Below, piece by piece: positions 16,390-25,064 of a stretch of 64,000 nt of DNA. Source of the stretch: Candidatus Omnitrophota bacterium (lineage in GTDB: Bacteria > Omnitrophota > Gorgyraeia > Gygaellales > JAQTUX01); the NCBI GenBank assembly GCA_028707125.1, contig JAQTUX010000001.1, positions 492,807-556,806 on the forward strand, given 5' to 3'. The translations under genes were made by a program, and so were the position numbers. The notes under the pieces were generated by a model that was not told where the DNA came from, did no database searches, and saw only the letters and a list, made by a program, of their open reading frames with translations. Numbering within the stretch: the stretch's first letter is position 1; the number at the start of each line of letters is the position of its first letter.

Positions 16390-16418
16390 TTGTAAGTTCC
16401 CTGTCCGGTTGGTATAAT
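16390..16418 (+). promoter_or_regulatory. Promoter of the AEC transporter, predicting a leaderless mRNA
   Basis: TTGTAA (16390-16395), a 17-base spacer and a perfect TATAAT (16413-16418) end only 6 bases before the ATG at 16425. Transcription would therefore start at or next to the A of the start codon, and no ribosome binding site is present. Confidence 0.7.
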
Positions 16419-16424
16419 TAGGCC

Positions 16425-17381
16425 ATGTTTATCGCCTCGTTCAATAGCGTGTTTGCGGCGTGTTTTCAGGTATTTGTGCTGGGCTTCCTGGGATATATCT
16501 GCTTTAAGCGCCGGCTTGTGGATGATAACGGGCTTAATTTCATCAGCAAGTTGACAATAGAAGTGACCCTGCCGCTGCTCATATTTACCAGCATACTGCG
16601 TAATTTCAGTTTTTCCGCGTTTAATCTTTGGTGGCTCCTGCCTTTGATAGGCGTGGCAGTCAGCGTATGCGGTTTTTTTGTCTCTCTGCCTTTCTCTCCG
16701 TTTTTTAAGGCGGGGCAGGAGAGAAGGCAGTATATGGCGCTGATAGGGTTTCAGAACGCCGGATACCTTATGATCATGTTTATCTCCTCATATTTTTCCG
16801 GCGCGGACAAAGAAAACATGCTGATACTTCTGTTTTTGTTTCTTCTGGGTTTTAATCTGCTTGTGTGGTCGTTCGGCGTCAGCTTTCTCACCGGCCGGAG
16901 CTTAAGGAGTTTTGAGCTGGGCAGTCTGTTCAGCCCTCCGGTTATTGCGGCGCTCTCAGGCCTTCTGGCGGTGCTGCTGGGTTTAAACAGGTATCTTCCC
17001 GGCCCGCTGATCCAGCCGTTTAAGATGTTAGGCGACTGCACCTCGCCGCTGGCGCTGTTTATGATTGGAGGTAATCTGGCGCGGGTGAGACCGAAGGACT
17101 TAAACCCCAAGCTCATATCGCTGGCCTCCCTGGGAAAGCTGGTTATCCTGCCGTTTATCGCCCTGATACTCGTGGTAAATCTCAATCTTCCCCGCTTGTT
17201 GGGCTTGTTGATCCTGCTTGAGGCGGCTATGCCTCCGGCCGTATCCTCGTCGGTAATACTCAGGCATTATAAAAAAGAGGATATATTCGTCAGCCAGGGC
17301 ATCTTCTTCGGCCACATATTAAGCGTCCTGACCGTGCCGCTTTTTTTGAGTTTGTATTTTATGCTTAGTGTGGTAAAATAA
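16425..17381 (+). CDS. AEC-family (auxin efflux carrier-type) transporter
   Basis: This is a 318-residue integral membrane protein with about ten hydrophobic helices. Typical family features are the N-terminal LGFLGYICFKRRLVDD segment and the central TLPLLIFTSI. The substrate is unknown; family members move organic acids or related anions. It has its own promoter and probably a leaderless transcript, and it ends 8 bases before smpB. Confidence 0.85.
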   Translation: MFIASFNSVFAACFQVFVLGFLGYICFKRRLVDDNGLNFISKLTIEVTLPLLIFTSILRNFSFSAFNLWWLLPLIGVAVSVCGFFVSLPFSPFFKAGQERRQYMALIGFQNAGYLMIMFISSYFSGADKENMLILLFLFLLGFNLLVWSFGVSFLTGRSLRSFELGSLFSPPVIAALSGLLAVLLGLNRYLPGPLIQPFKMLGDCTSPLALFMIGGNLARVRPKDLNPKLISLASLGKLVILPFIALILVVNLNLPRLLGLLILLEAAMPPAVSSSVILRHYKKEDIFVSQGIFFGHILSVLTVPLFLSLYFMLSVVK

Positions 17382-17389
17382 TCTCCCCT

Positions 17390-17842
17390 ATGGGTAAGGT
17401 CATAGCCACGAACAAAAAGGCATTAAGGGACTATTTTGTCGTCGAGACGCTTGAGGCGGGTATCGAGCTGAAGGGCTCCGAGGTAAAATCCGTGAGGGCG
17501 GCCAACGCCGACCTCAACGACGGCTATGCCAGGATCGAGGGCGGGGAAGCCGTTCTTTATAATATGTACATAGCGCCTTATGTGGAGGCCTCTTATATGA
17601 ACGTGGACCCTTTGAGGCCGAGGAGGCTTTTGCTTAAGAAGGCGCAGATAACGAAGTTGATGCAGCAGGCCTCGCAAAAGGGCTGCACGCTTATACCGCT
17701 TAGATTATATTTTTCAGACAGGGGCTTTGCCAAGATAGAGCTTGCCGTATGCAAAGGCAAGAGGATGTTTGATAAGCGCCAGGCAATAAAGGAAAGGGAG
17801 GTTGGCCTGGCGATCAAACGCACTTTGCGCGCGAGGCGATAA
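17390..17842 (+). CDS. smpB: SsrA-binding protein SmpB
   Basis: This 150-residue protein binds tmRNA and brings it to stalled ribosomes in trans-translation. It starts with MGKVIATNKKALRDYFV and has LEAGIELKGSEVKSVRAAN, family signatures, plus a basic C-terminal tail (KRTLRARR) that enters the mRNA channel. It lies 26 bases upstream of the tmRNA gene. Confidence 0.96.
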   Translation: MGKVIATNKKALRDYFVVETLEAGIELKGSEVKSVRAANADLNDGYARIEGGEAVLYNMYIAPYVEASYMNVDPLRPRRLLLKKAQITKLMQQASQKGCTLIPLRLYFSDRGFAKIELAVCKGKRMFDKRQAIKEREVGLAIKRTLRARR

Positions 17843-17853
17843 TATGTTAGAAT
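17825..17853 (+). promoter_or_regulatory. Probable promoter of the tmRNA gene
   Basis: TTGCGC (17825-17830), a 17-base spacer and TAGAAT (17848-17853) overlap the end of smpB and stop about 15 bases before the mature tmRNA 5' end. The -35 box is weak. Confidence 0.5.
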
Positions 17854-17868
17854 TGGGTAAGGAAAGGA

Positions 17869-18272
17869 GGGGGTGATCTGGTCTCGACCTGAGACGAGCC
17901 GGGTAAGAGCAGCATGCCGCGGACGCAGGGTAGGCCGCGTTAACAATCCTTGCACATATAAACGCTAACGAACAGTTGACGTTTAACGGGCTGATGAGCA
18001 CAATGGAAGTGGTTCCTTCCACTTTTGTTGCGCCTCAGTTCGCGCTAAGCCTCGTTCGTTAATTAACGAACGAGCCTCTACTTAGCCCTGTCTGGGGGCT
18101 GGGATAGAGCGGTTACAGACTGGCTCCAATAGTTTGCCTTTGTAGTTGGGGCGAGATCTTAAAAGGCTGCTGTTCCGGCGATTCTGTTTATCGAAGCGGC
18201 GGAAAGTAAGCATAAAAGATAAACTAAGCATGTAGCGGCTTTTATCGGGCTGCTTGGGGACGCGGGTTCGAT
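17869..18272 (+). ncRNA. ssrA: tmRNA (ssrA), exon 1
   Basis: This is the main part of transfer-messenger RNA, which rescues stalled ribosomes. The 5' end GGGGGTG pairs with CACCTCC of exon 2 and gives the G3-U pair that alanyl-tRNA synthetase reads. AGCATGCCG and ACTAAGCATGTAG are conserved tmRNA segments, and GGACGCGGGTTCGAT is the 5' half of the T-arm. The tag frame appears to start at GCT 17964 (ANEQLTFNG...) and runs 32 codons to TAA at 18060, inside a 24-bp perfect palindrome. That is long and ends in LVR rather than the usual ALAA. The T-loop is cut by a group I intron after T18272. Confidence 0.92.
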
Positions 18273-18913
18273 CGGTAAAGGTCGACTCCCGAAGCAATTC
18301 GGGATGAAAAATCTGGCTTACATCAGGGAAACCCTAACGTAGAGACGAGGGCAACCCTGAGGGGTGATGAGCCCTGCAGAGACTGCCTCTTTTAAGAGGC
18401 GATAGGAGGCGATACCGTTGGAAGAAGTCGAGAAAGCGTATATCGCGGGAATCGTTGATGGCGAAGGGACTGTAACCTTGATGAAGCACCATAAAAATGA
18501 GACGCATATCCCTTTTGTTGGGATTGCTAATAATAATTTGGGGCTTCTGAAGTGGATTAAGTCTCTGGTGGGCGGCAATATTTGTTCGAAGAAGAAAAGA
18601 TTGCCGCATCACAATGATTCCTATGTCTTAAACATAAGACAGGATAGGGCTTTACGTTTTCTCGGCGAAATAGGCGAATACCTGATCGTAAAGAAACCAC
18701 AGGCAGAATTGATACTGCAGAAGTATAAGTCTGTCACGCATCGTAACGGAAGATATACTCCTGCGTTGCTGCAAAAAAAGATGCAGTTGGTTGCCGAGAT
18801 CAGAAGGCTTAACCAGCGGTAAATATATGCCTCTTATAATATGCCAGGCTCCGTCAGGGATTTAGGCGGATGAAGAGATAGTCCACGCTATTTGGAAAAC
18901 AAATAGATAAGTG
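18273..18913 (+). other. Group I intron in the tmRNA T-loop
   Basis: This is a 641-base insert. Removing it rebuilds a perfect T-arm (GCGGG, loop TTCGATT, CCCGC). The exon ends in U and the intron ends in G, as group I splicing requires. The exon end TCGAT can pair with GTCGA at 18281-18285, leaving the canonical U-G pair at the splice site. AGAGATAGTCC near 18877 and GACT near 18380 look like the P7 strands. A homing-endonuclease gene sits in a peripheral loop between the core halves. Confidence 0.85.
18418..18822 (+). CDS. LAGLIDADG homing endonuclease (intron-encoded)
   Basis: This 134-residue protein has a single LAGLIDADG motif (YIAGIVDGEGTVTL, residues 7-20) and probably works as a homodimer that cuts intron-less tmRNA genes so that the intron is copied in. 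The TTG start follows a GGAGG site by 8 bases. The frame is intact over its whole length, which suggests recent or active homing. It may also act as a maturase, which cannot be told from sequence. Confidence 0.88.
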   Translation: MEEVEKAYIAGIVDGEGTVTLMKHHKNETHIPFVGIANNNLGLLKWIKSLVGGNICSKKKRLPHHNDSYVLNIRQDRALRFLGEIGEYLIVKKPQAELILQKYKSVTHRNGRYTPALLQKKMQLVAEIRRLNQR

Positions 18914-18930
18914 TCCCGCCACCTCCACCA
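18914..18930 (+). ncRNA. ssrA: tmRNA (ssrA), exon 2
   Basis: These 17 bases complete the T-arm and acceptor stem and include the encoded CCA end. Joined to exon 1 they give a mature tmRNA of about 421 nt. Confidence 0.88.
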
Positions 18931-19011
18931 ACTTTTTCCGACAAGGAAAAAGTTGGTGGATACTTAACGAGCGTAGCGCTGCGACAAGCAGCGCAGCGAG
19001 TTAAGTATCTT
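18925..19011. repeat. Two consecutive hairpins with the same GACAA loop
   Basis: The first stem (18925-18959, 15 bp, CCACCAACTTTTTCC) uses the tmRNA CCACCA end. The second (about 18960-19008) has ATACTTAAC paired with GTTAAGTAT and GCGCTGC paired with GCAGCGC. Both loops are GACAA. Neither is followed by a U-run, so they are not ordinary terminators; the first would compete with the tmRNA acceptor stem in the precursor. Confidence 0.6.
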
Positions 19012-19042
19012 AAACGAGTGTAGTGCCTAACAAGAAAGCTTA

Positions 19043-20128
19043 ATGCATAATATCTTTAGAAATCGCGTATTCCTTTACTGCTGCCTGTTGCTTGCGGGCA
19101 GTTATTTGTTGACCGGCTGCGCCACTGTCCCTTCACGCATTGAAGGTATGCCGCGTTATTCCCTTAACGGCACATCCTATCTTCCGCTCATATCCGTATG
19201 CGAGAAGATGGGCGTAAAGTGGGAATATGATACGCTCACGCGCCAGATCTCCCTTTATAAAAACAACCATACAGTTAAAATGGCGGTGGGCAGCAGCTGG
19301 ATCCAGATAGACGGTTCTCCCCGGCGCATTGAAATGCCTGTGCGGGCCTACAGGGGCATCGTGGTCATACCGCAGGGCCTGAGGACTTCCCTGTTCAGCT
19401 CGCTGTTTGAGGGGCCTGCTGCCCCGGCCAGGGCAAGGAGGATCAAAAGGATAGTGCTGGATGCCGGCCACGGCGGCAAGGACCCCGGGGCGATAGGAAG
19501 AGGGGGGTTAAGGGAGAAAGACGTGAACTTTGATATCGTAAAGCGCTTGAAAAAGCGCCTTGAGTCCGAAGGCTTTGAAGTCATATTGACAAGGGCAAGT
19601 GATATCTTTATTACACTGGGCGAGCGCTCCCGTATCGCCAACAGGTCGGGCGCGGACCTGTTCATAAGCATTCACAGTAACGCCAACCGTTCAAAGTATG
19701 TCAACGGTTTTGAAGTGTATTATCTTACCTCTACGGTGGACGATTCTAACCGGGCTTATACCACTGCCATGAATACCGCCTCTTCTCCCATGGACGGCGA
19801 CATAGCTGTCCCGTCGGAGTCGCTCAGGGCCACGCTCTGGGACCTCTATTTTACCCAGAACCGCTCTGATTCAATAGGCCTGGCAAAGAGCATAACCAGG
19901 GAAGCGAACAAGTATATGGGGCTTAAGATACTGGGCGTAAAGGGCGCGAAGTTTTTTGTCCTGAAGGGCGCGCGCATGCCGGCGGTGCTGGTTGAGGTGG
20001 GTTTCCTCTCCAATAGTAAAGAGGAGCGTTTGCTCAGGAACGGATATTACAGGCAGCAGATCGCCGACAGCATTGCCGGCGGCATAATGAATTATGCTGA
20101 TTCGGGATATTACCGGGGAGGGGCGTAG
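19043..20128 (+). CDS. N-acetylmuramoyl-L-alanine amidase lipoprotein
   Basis: This 361-residue envelope enzyme cleaves the amide between muramic acid and the stem peptide. It has a lipoprotein signal (SYLLTGC), then a copper-amine-oxidase-N-like domain (about 35-115) and an Amidase_3 catalytic domain (about 140-355). Zinc ligands are expected in DAGHGG, the Glu of GGLREKD and SIHSNA; the catalytic Glu is in LVEVGFLSN. No good ribosome binding site precedes ATG 19043. The next gene starts 2 bases after the stop. Confidence 0.9.
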   Translation: MHNIFRNRVFLYCCLLLAGSYLLTGCATVPSRIEGMPRYSLNGTSYLPLISVCEKMGVKWEYDTLTRQISLYKNNHTVKMAVGSSWIQIDGSPRRIEMPVRAYRGIVVIPQGLRTSLFSSLFEGPAAPARARRIKRIVLDAGHGGKDPGAIGRGGLREKDVNFDIVKRLKKRLESEGFEVILTRASDIFITLGERSRIANRSGADLFISIHSNANRSKYVNGFEVYYLTSTVDDSNRAYTTAMNTASSPMDGDIAVPSESLRATLWDLYFTQNRSDSIGLAKSITREANKYMGLKILGVKGAKFFVLKGARMPAVLVEVGFLSNSKEERLLRNGYYRQQIADSIAGGIMNYADSGYYRGGA

Positions 20129-20130
20129 GC

Positions 20131-20922
20131 TTGAGGCAGGCGATCGGGGTATTTGATTCAGGGGTAGGCGGGCTTACCGTAGCCAGGGAATTGATCCATC
20201 AGCTTCCCTGCGAGGACATTGTCTATTTCGGCGACACCGCCCGCGTGCCTTACGGCATAAAATCCAAAGAAACGGTAATAAGGTTTTCCGTTGAGAACAC
20301 GCTGTTTTTGCTTAAACACGACGTAAAGCTTATCTGCGTTGCCTGTAATACCGCCTCCAGCGTAGCGCTGCCGGTGATCAAGGCGCATTTTAAGGTGCCG
20401 GTGGTAGGCGTCATATCTCCGGGAGTGAGAGAGGCGGTTTACGCCACGCAGAATAAACGCGTCGGCGTCATCGGCACGCGCGGCACCATAAGGAGCAGGT
20501 CATACGAATATGAAATAAAGCAGCTTGACCCTCAAGTCAAGGTGACCGCTGTTGCCTGCCCTTTATTTGTCCCTTTTGTGGAAGAGGGCTGGCTTTCCGG
20601 CGAAGTTGTGCTTAGTGTGGCCCGCGCGTATCTTAAGCCCTTGAAGGATGCCCGCGTAGACACGGTCATACTGGGCTGCACGCATTATCCCTTGCTTAAA
20701 GGCATCATTAAGGAAGTGCTGGGCAGGGAAGTCACTTTGATAGATTCCGCCAAACAAGTCGCCATAGAAGTTAAAAAGATATTGATCCAGGACGGCCTGT
20801 TAAATAAAGGCCGGGGCGGCAGGCATAATTTTTTCGTGAGCGATAACCCGGAATGGTTCAGCGGACTGGCAGAGACATTTCTGGGCAGGAAGATCAATAA
20901 TGTGGAAATGGTGAGGGTATAG
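20131..20922 (+). CDS. murI: Glutamate racemase
   Basis: This 263-residue enzyme makes D-glutamate for peptidoglycan. The N-terminus has VFDSGVGGLTV, and the two catalytic cysteines are in VACNTASS and LGCTHYP. The start is TTG, preceded by a GGAGGGG site. It follows the amidase gene directly and precedes the preQ1 genes by 2 bases. Confidence 0.94.
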   Translation: MRQAIGVFDSGVGGLTVARELIHQLPCEDIVYFGDTARVPYGIKSKETVIRFSVENTLFLLKHDVKLICVACNTASSVALPVIKAHFKVPVVGVISPGVREAVYATQNKRVGVIGTRGTIRSRSYEYEIKQLDPQVKVTAVACPLFVPFVEEGWLSGEVVLSVARAYLKPLKDARVDTVILGCTHYPLLKGIIKEVLGREVTLIDSAKQVAIEVKKILIQDGLLNKGRGGRHNFFVSDNPEWFSGLAETFLGRKINNVEMVRV

Positions 20923-20924
20923 TA

Positions 20925-21296
20925 ATGCCGTTTGAATTAAGGATTGAAGACAGCTTCAGTTCGGCGCACAACCTCAAGGGATATCGCGGCAGGTGCGAGG
21001 ACCTGCACGGCCACAACTGGAAGGTTGAGATCCGTGTTGCCGCCGATAAACTGGATAACGTGGGCCTGGCCATTGACTTCAGGTCGCTGAAGAAGATACT
21101 TAAGGATACCCTCGACGGGCTCGACCATAAATACCTCAACAGGATCCCCTATTTCAGGAAGCATAACCCCAGCTCAGAGAACATAGCCAGGTATATTTAT
21201 GAAGAGCTTTTCGCGCGCCTGCGGCGTAAAGGCGTCCTGCTGAAACAGGCGCGGGTCTGGGAGAGCGAGAACGCCTCTGCGATCTATTCTCCATGA
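20925..21296 (+). CDS. queD: 6-carboxytetrahydropterin synthase QueD
   Basis: This 123-residue enzyme forms 6-carboxy-5,6,7,8-tetrahydropterin, the first committed step of preQ0/queuosine synthesis. Zinc-binding histidines are in FSSAHNL and DLHGHNW, with the catalytic Cys in YRGRCEDLHGH. It overlaps queC by 4 bases and heads a queD-queC-queE-queF block. Confidence 0.92.
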   Translation: MPFELRIEDSFSSAHNLKGYRGRCEDLHGHNWKVEIRVAADKLDNVGLAIDFRSLKKILKDTLDGLDHKYLNRIPYFRKHNPSSENIARYIYEELFARLRRKGVLLKQARVWESENASAIYSP

Positions 21297-21949
21297 AGAA
21301 GGCGATAGTCCTGCTTTCGGGCGGGCTTGATTCTGCCACAACTCTTTTTATAGCCGGGGCAAGGGGTTTTAGCCCTCAAGCGCTGATCTTTGATTACGGC
21401 CAGAGGCACAGGCGCGAGATCGGATCCGCGAAGAAGATCTGCCGCCTCGCTAAATGCCCATATACAATAATGAAGATCAGCATGCCCTGGAAGGGCTCGG
21501 CTCTGCTGGATAGGAAAATACGGATAAGGAAAACAGGGGTTTGCCCGGGGATCCCCGCCACATACGTCCCTTCCAGAAACCTGATCTTTTTGAGTTTCGC
21601 CGCCTCATACGCGGAGGCATCCGGCGCGGATGCGGTATTCATCGGCGCCAACGAGATAGATTTTTCCGGTTACCCGGATTGCAGGAAGAGTTTTTTCAGG
21701 GCGCTTGAGCGGGTATTCAGGGCCGGGACAAAAAAAGGGGTTGAAGGCAAGCCCTTAAAGATAATCGCGCCTTTAATAAATAAAAGCAAGGCCGAGATCA
21801 TAAAGATCGGGACGCGGCTGGGCGTGCCTTATGAGTTTACTTCTTCCTGTTACATCGGCAAGGCCGGTCCCTGCGGGAAATGCGACAGCTGCCGCTTGCG
21901 GGCAAAGGGTTTCAGAGAGGCAGGGGCCAAGGATCCATTATTGAGATGA
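21293..21949 (+). CDS. queC: 7-cyano-7-deazaguanine synthase QueC
   Basis: This 218-residue ATP-dependent enzyme makes preQ0. The PP-loop is SGGLDS near the start. Zinc cysteines are in the C-terminal CYIGKAGPCGKCDSC cluster. It overlaps queD and queE by 4 bases each. Confidence 0.94.
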   Translation: MKKAIVLLSGGLDSATTLFIAGARGFSPQALIFDYGQRHRREIGSAKKICRLAKCPYTIMKISMPWKGSALLDRKIRIRKTGVCPGIPATYVPSRNLIFLSFAASYAEASGADAVFIGANEIDFSGYPDCRKSFFRALERVFRAGTKKGVEGKPLKIIAPLINKSKAEIIKIGTRLGVPYEFTSSCYIGKAGPCGKCDSCRLRAKGFREAGAKDPLLR

Positions 21950-22611
21950 TCGCGAAAATAGCGGAGATTTTTGAGAGCATTCAGGGAGAGGGGCTGTATC
22001 AGGGCAAGCGGCAGATATTTGTGCGTTTTTTCGGCTGTGGCCTTAACTGCCGCTTTTGCGATACAGCGCCGGCTTCTTTTAAGGAATTTTCCGCCTCTGC
22101 TCTGGCTGTTGAAGTGTCCGGCTTTGAAGGCAGGTTTCACAGCGTATCGCTTACCGGAGGCGAGCCGCTTGAACAGACGCCTTTCCTGAAGGAACTCTTG
22201 AAGCATCTCAAGCCGCTGGGCCATAATATTTTTCTGGAAACAAACGGCATATTATACGAGGAGCTGCGCGGAATGATCGACGATATAGATATTGTCTCAA
22301 TGGATTTTAAGCTGCCGTCTTCTACCGGCTGCCGGCCGGTGTGGCAGGAGCACAGCAGGTTTCTTGAAATAGCGCGGAAAAAAAACGCCTACGTCAAAGC
22401 GGTTATCTGCCGCGATACAGAGGGGCAGGACCTGAACAAGGCGGTAGATATCATCGCGGAGATAGACAGGGACATACCGCTTGTGCTTCAGGAGAATTTC
22501 TACGAGGCGGGCTTAGAGGACAAGATATCGAGATACAGGGAGATCGCTGCCAGCCGCCTATCCAACGTAACAAGCGGGATACAGGCGCACAAACTGCTGG
22601 GGGTCAGGTAA
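21946..22611 (+). CDS. queE: 7-carboxy-7-deazaguanine synthase QueE
   Basis: This 221-residue radical SAM enzyme makes the deazapurine ring. The [4Fe-4S] cysteines are 31, 35 and 38 (CGLNCRFC), and SLTGGEPL is the SAM-binding motif. ATG 21946 overlaps the queC stop as ATGA, the same coupling seen through this operon. Confidence 0.93.
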   Translation: MIAKIAEIFESIQGEGLYQGKRQIFVRFFGCGLNCRFCDTAPASFKEFSASALAVEVSGFEGRFHSVSLTGGEPLEQTPFLKELLKHLKPLGHNIFLETNGILYEELRGMIDDIDIVSMDFKLPSSTGCRPVWQEHSRFLEIARKKNAYVKAVICRDTEGQDLNKAVDIIAEIDRDIPLVLQENFYEAGLEDKISRYREIAASRLSNVTSGIQAHKLLGVR

Positions 22612-23003
22612 TGAAATCATCCTACGAAAACCTGCAGAGAGGCGTAAGAAAAATGAAGACGCCTACCATAGAGGCCTGGGAGAACCAGTATCCCGACAGG
22701 AAATACGAGATAGAGATAAAAGAGCCGGAATTCACCTGCATCTGCCCCAAGACCGGCCTGCCTGATTTTGCCGCCATAACCATCAGGTATTCGCCGGTCA
22801 AATACTGCGTAGAGTTGAAGTCATTCAAATATTACGTATATTCTTTTCGCAATGTGGGGATATTTCATGAACATGTCATTAACAGGATGCTGGATGATTT
22901 TATCAGGGCGGTAAAGCCGCGCTGGGCAGAGATAGAAGGGGTGTTTAATCCGCGCGGCGGCATCACCACGATAGTGCGCAGGAGTTACGGAAAGAAGGCA
23001 TGA
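22611..23003 (+). CDS. queF: NADPH-dependent preQ0 reductase QueF
   Basis: This 130-residue enzyme reduces the nitrile of preQ0 to preQ1. The catalytic Cys is 45 in CICPKTGLPD, and ELKSFKYYV is the QueF signature. It is the short, single-domain type. It starts on the last base of queE and overlaps the fumarase gene by 4 bases. With queD, queC and queE the whole GTP-to-preQ1 route after folate-type GTP cyclohydrolase is here. Confidence 0.94.
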   Translation: MKSSYENLQRGVRKMKTPTIEAWENQYPDRKYEIEIKEPEFTCICPKTGLPDFAAITIRYSPVKYCVELKSFKYYVYSFRNVGIFHEHVINRMLDDFIRAVKPRWAEIEGVFNPRGGITTIVRRSYGKKA

Positions 23004-23836
23004 TCACAGAAAATAAAATTATCAACACAGTCGCGGGCCTGTGCGTCAAGGCAAACACGCGTTTAAGGCCGGACGTATTGAGGGCGTTGAAGGCGGCATT
23101 GAGGCGGGAGAAAAATAAGGGGGCAAAGTACGCGCTCCGCGTCCTGATAGAAAACGCCTCTATCGCGCGCGGGGAGGGCATCGCCTTATGCCAGGATACC
23201 GGGATGCCGGTCGTATTCGTAGAGACAGGCAGCAGGGCGGCGTTAAGCGGCAATATAAAGAATGCCATAATTAGGGGTGTGGAAAAGGGATACAGGCAAG
23301 GTTTCCTGCGCGGTTCAATAATAGCCGATCCCTTGACGAGAAAGGCGCCCGCGCGTCCTTCTCCGGCGGTAATACATTTTGATTACGTAAACGGCGCGTC
23401 GCTTAAGATCACGGTCTTGCCTAAGGGGTTTGGTTCGGAGAATAAGAGCAGTTTAAGGATGTTCAAACCCACAGCCGGCATTGAGGAGATAGAAGAATAC
23501 ATAGTGGACAGGGTAAAAGACGCGGGGCCTGATGCCTGCCCTCCTTACATAGTCGGTATCGGAATAGGCGGGACCGCGGATTACGCCTGTCTCCTGGCAA
23601 AAAAGGCGCTGCTTCGCCCTCTGGACAAGAGGCACAGCAGCTACCTTATCGCCGGCATTGAGAAAGACCTATTGAAGCGCATCAACAAACTGGGAATAGG
23701 GGCGGCAGGCCTGGGAGGCAGCAGCACCTGCCTGGCGGCGGCGATAGAAGAATTTCCTACCCACATCTCCGGCCTCGCGGTTGCCGTGAATATTTGCTGC
23801 CATGCCCTGCGCTCTGCCTCAGCAATAATAAGATGA
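23000..23836 (+). CDS. Class I fumarate hydratase, alpha (N-terminal) subunit
   Basis: This 278-residue subunit belongs to the oxygen-sensitive [4Fe-4S] fumarase/tartrate dehydratase family. Probable cluster cysteines are in ALCQDTGMPV, ADYACLLAKK and GGSSTCLAA. It converts fumarate and malate together with the beta subunit encoded next. A tartrate dehydratase role is the main alternative. Confidence 0.88.
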   Translation: MITENKIINTVAGLCVKANTRLRPDVLRALKAALRREKNKGAKYALRVLIENASIARGEGIALCQDTGMPVVFVETGSRAALSGNIKNAIIRGVEKGYRQGFLRGSIIADPLTRKAPARPSPAVIHFDYVNGASLKITVLPKGFGSENKSSLRMFKPTAGIEEIEEYIVDRVKDAGPDACPPYIVGIGIGGTADYACLLAKKALLRPLDKRHSSYLIAGIEKDLLKRINKLGIGAAGLGGSSTCLAAAIEEFPTHISGLAVAVNICCHALRSASAIIR

Positions 23837-24357
23837 AGAGAATATTTTTGCCATTAAGCGACGTAGATCTGTCCGGCCTCAAAGCCGGAGACGCCGTGTT
23901 TTTAAACGGTATCGTATACACTGCCCGCGACCAGGCGCACAAGCGGCTGGTCAAGCTGCTTAAGTCAGGCAGGCGCCTGCCGTTTGAGATAAGGGGGGCG
24001 GCTTTGTATTATTGCGGGCCTACGCCGGCTAAGCCGGGAAAGATCATAGGTTCTTGCGGTCCGACCACAAGTTCGCGCATGGACGCGTTCACGCCCGCCT
24101 TACTGAAGGCAGGGCTTAAGGCCATGATCGGCAAGGGCAGGCGTTCCAAAGAAGTGATCGGCGCGATCAAAAAATATAAAGCGGTGTATTTCACGGCAAT
24201 AGGCGGCGCCGGAGCGTTTTTAAGCAGGCGCGTAACAGCTTCCGCTTTAACGGCATTTGAGGAATTGGGGCCTGAGGCAGTGCGCTGCCTTCGGCTGAAG
24301 GATTTTCCCGCGATAGTGGCGGTTGACCCCGGAGGAAGGAGCGTAAAAGGATGGTAA
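23833..24357 (+). CDS. Class I fumarate hydratase, beta (C-terminal) subunit
   Basis: This 174-residue partner of the alpha subunit has the conserved [18 protein letters not shown] and [10 protein letters not shown] segments. ATG 23833 overlaps the alpha stop as ATGA, so the two are made together. The pair points to an anaerobic or microaerobic lifestyle. It overlaps rph by 7 bases. Confidence 0.9.
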   Translation: MKRIFLPLSDVDLSGLKAGDAVFLNGIVYTARDQAHKRLVKLLKSGRRLPFEIRGAALYYCGPTPAKPGKIIGSCGPTTSSRMDAFTPALLKAGLKAMIGKGRRSKEVIGAIKKYKAVYFTAIGGAGAFLSRRVTASALTAFEELGPEAVRCLRLKDFPAIVAVDPGGRSVKGW

Positions 24358-25064
24358 GAGCTGACGGAAGGGCCAACGATAAAATACGAAAGGTGAAGAT
24401 AACACGGAATTTCAATAAATACGCGGAGGGCTCCTGCCTGATAGAGATCGGGCAGACCAGGGTCATCTGCACGGCGACAGTAGAAGAGGCAGTGCCGCAA
24501 TTTTTACGGGGCAGAGGGGTGGGCTGGGTTACCGCCGAATACGGCATGCTGCCGCGCTCCTGCAAGACGCGGGTATCAAGGGACAAGAATTCAGGCAGGA
24601 CCCATGAGATAAAACGGCTTGTCGGCCGCTCCTTAAGGTCGGCGGTTGATATGGATGAGATGGGCGAGAGGACGATCTGGATCGACTGCGACGTTATACA
24701 GGCGGACGGAGGCACGCGCACCGCCTCTATCACCGGAAGCTACGTCGCCCTTGTTGATGCCCTCAATTGGCTGAAGAAGCAGGGCGCTTTTAACAAACTG
24801 CCCGTAACCGGCTTTGTCGCGGCAATAAGCGTGGGCATGCTTGAAGAGCATGTTATCCTGGACCTGACTTACGAAGAGGACTCCAGGGCGGACGTTGATA
24901 TGAACGTGGTGATGAACGGAAAGGGAGAATTCATAGAGATACAGGGCACATCAGAGCGCGAGACATTCAACAGGCAGCAGATGGATAAGATGCTGAAGCT
25001 GGCGCAGTCAGGCATTGAAGAGCTTATAGGCGCCCAAAGGGAATTACTTAAGGATGTGTTGTGA
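24351..25064 (+). CDS. rph: Ribonuclease PH
   Basis: This 237-residue phosphate-dependent exonuclease trims tRNA 3' ends. Family segments include [26 protein letters not shown] and [12 protein letters not shown]. Length is normal. It overlaps the fumarase beta gene by 7 bases and rdgB by 11, the usual rph-rdgB pairing. Confidence 0.95.
   Translation: MVRADGRANDKIRKVKITRNFNKYAEGSCLIEIGQTRVICTATVEEAVPQFLRGRGVGWVTAEYGMLPRSCKTRVSRDKNSGRTHEIKRLVGRSLRSAVDMDEMGERTIWIDCDVIQADGGTRTASITGSYVALVDALNWLKKQGAFNKLPVTGFVAAISVGMLEEHVILDLTYEEDSRADVDMNVVMNGKGEFIEIQGTSERETFNRQQMDKMLKLAQSGIEELIGAQRELLKDVL

Noticed and set aside
18082-18612. Minus-strand reading frames across the tmRNA and intron
   Set aside because: They overlap the structured RNA and the homing-endonuclease gene and lack starts or motifs.
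20925-23003. A preQ1 riboswitch controlling the que genes
   Set aside because: The genes overlap each other and the upstream murI by a few bases, leaving no leader for a riboswitch.
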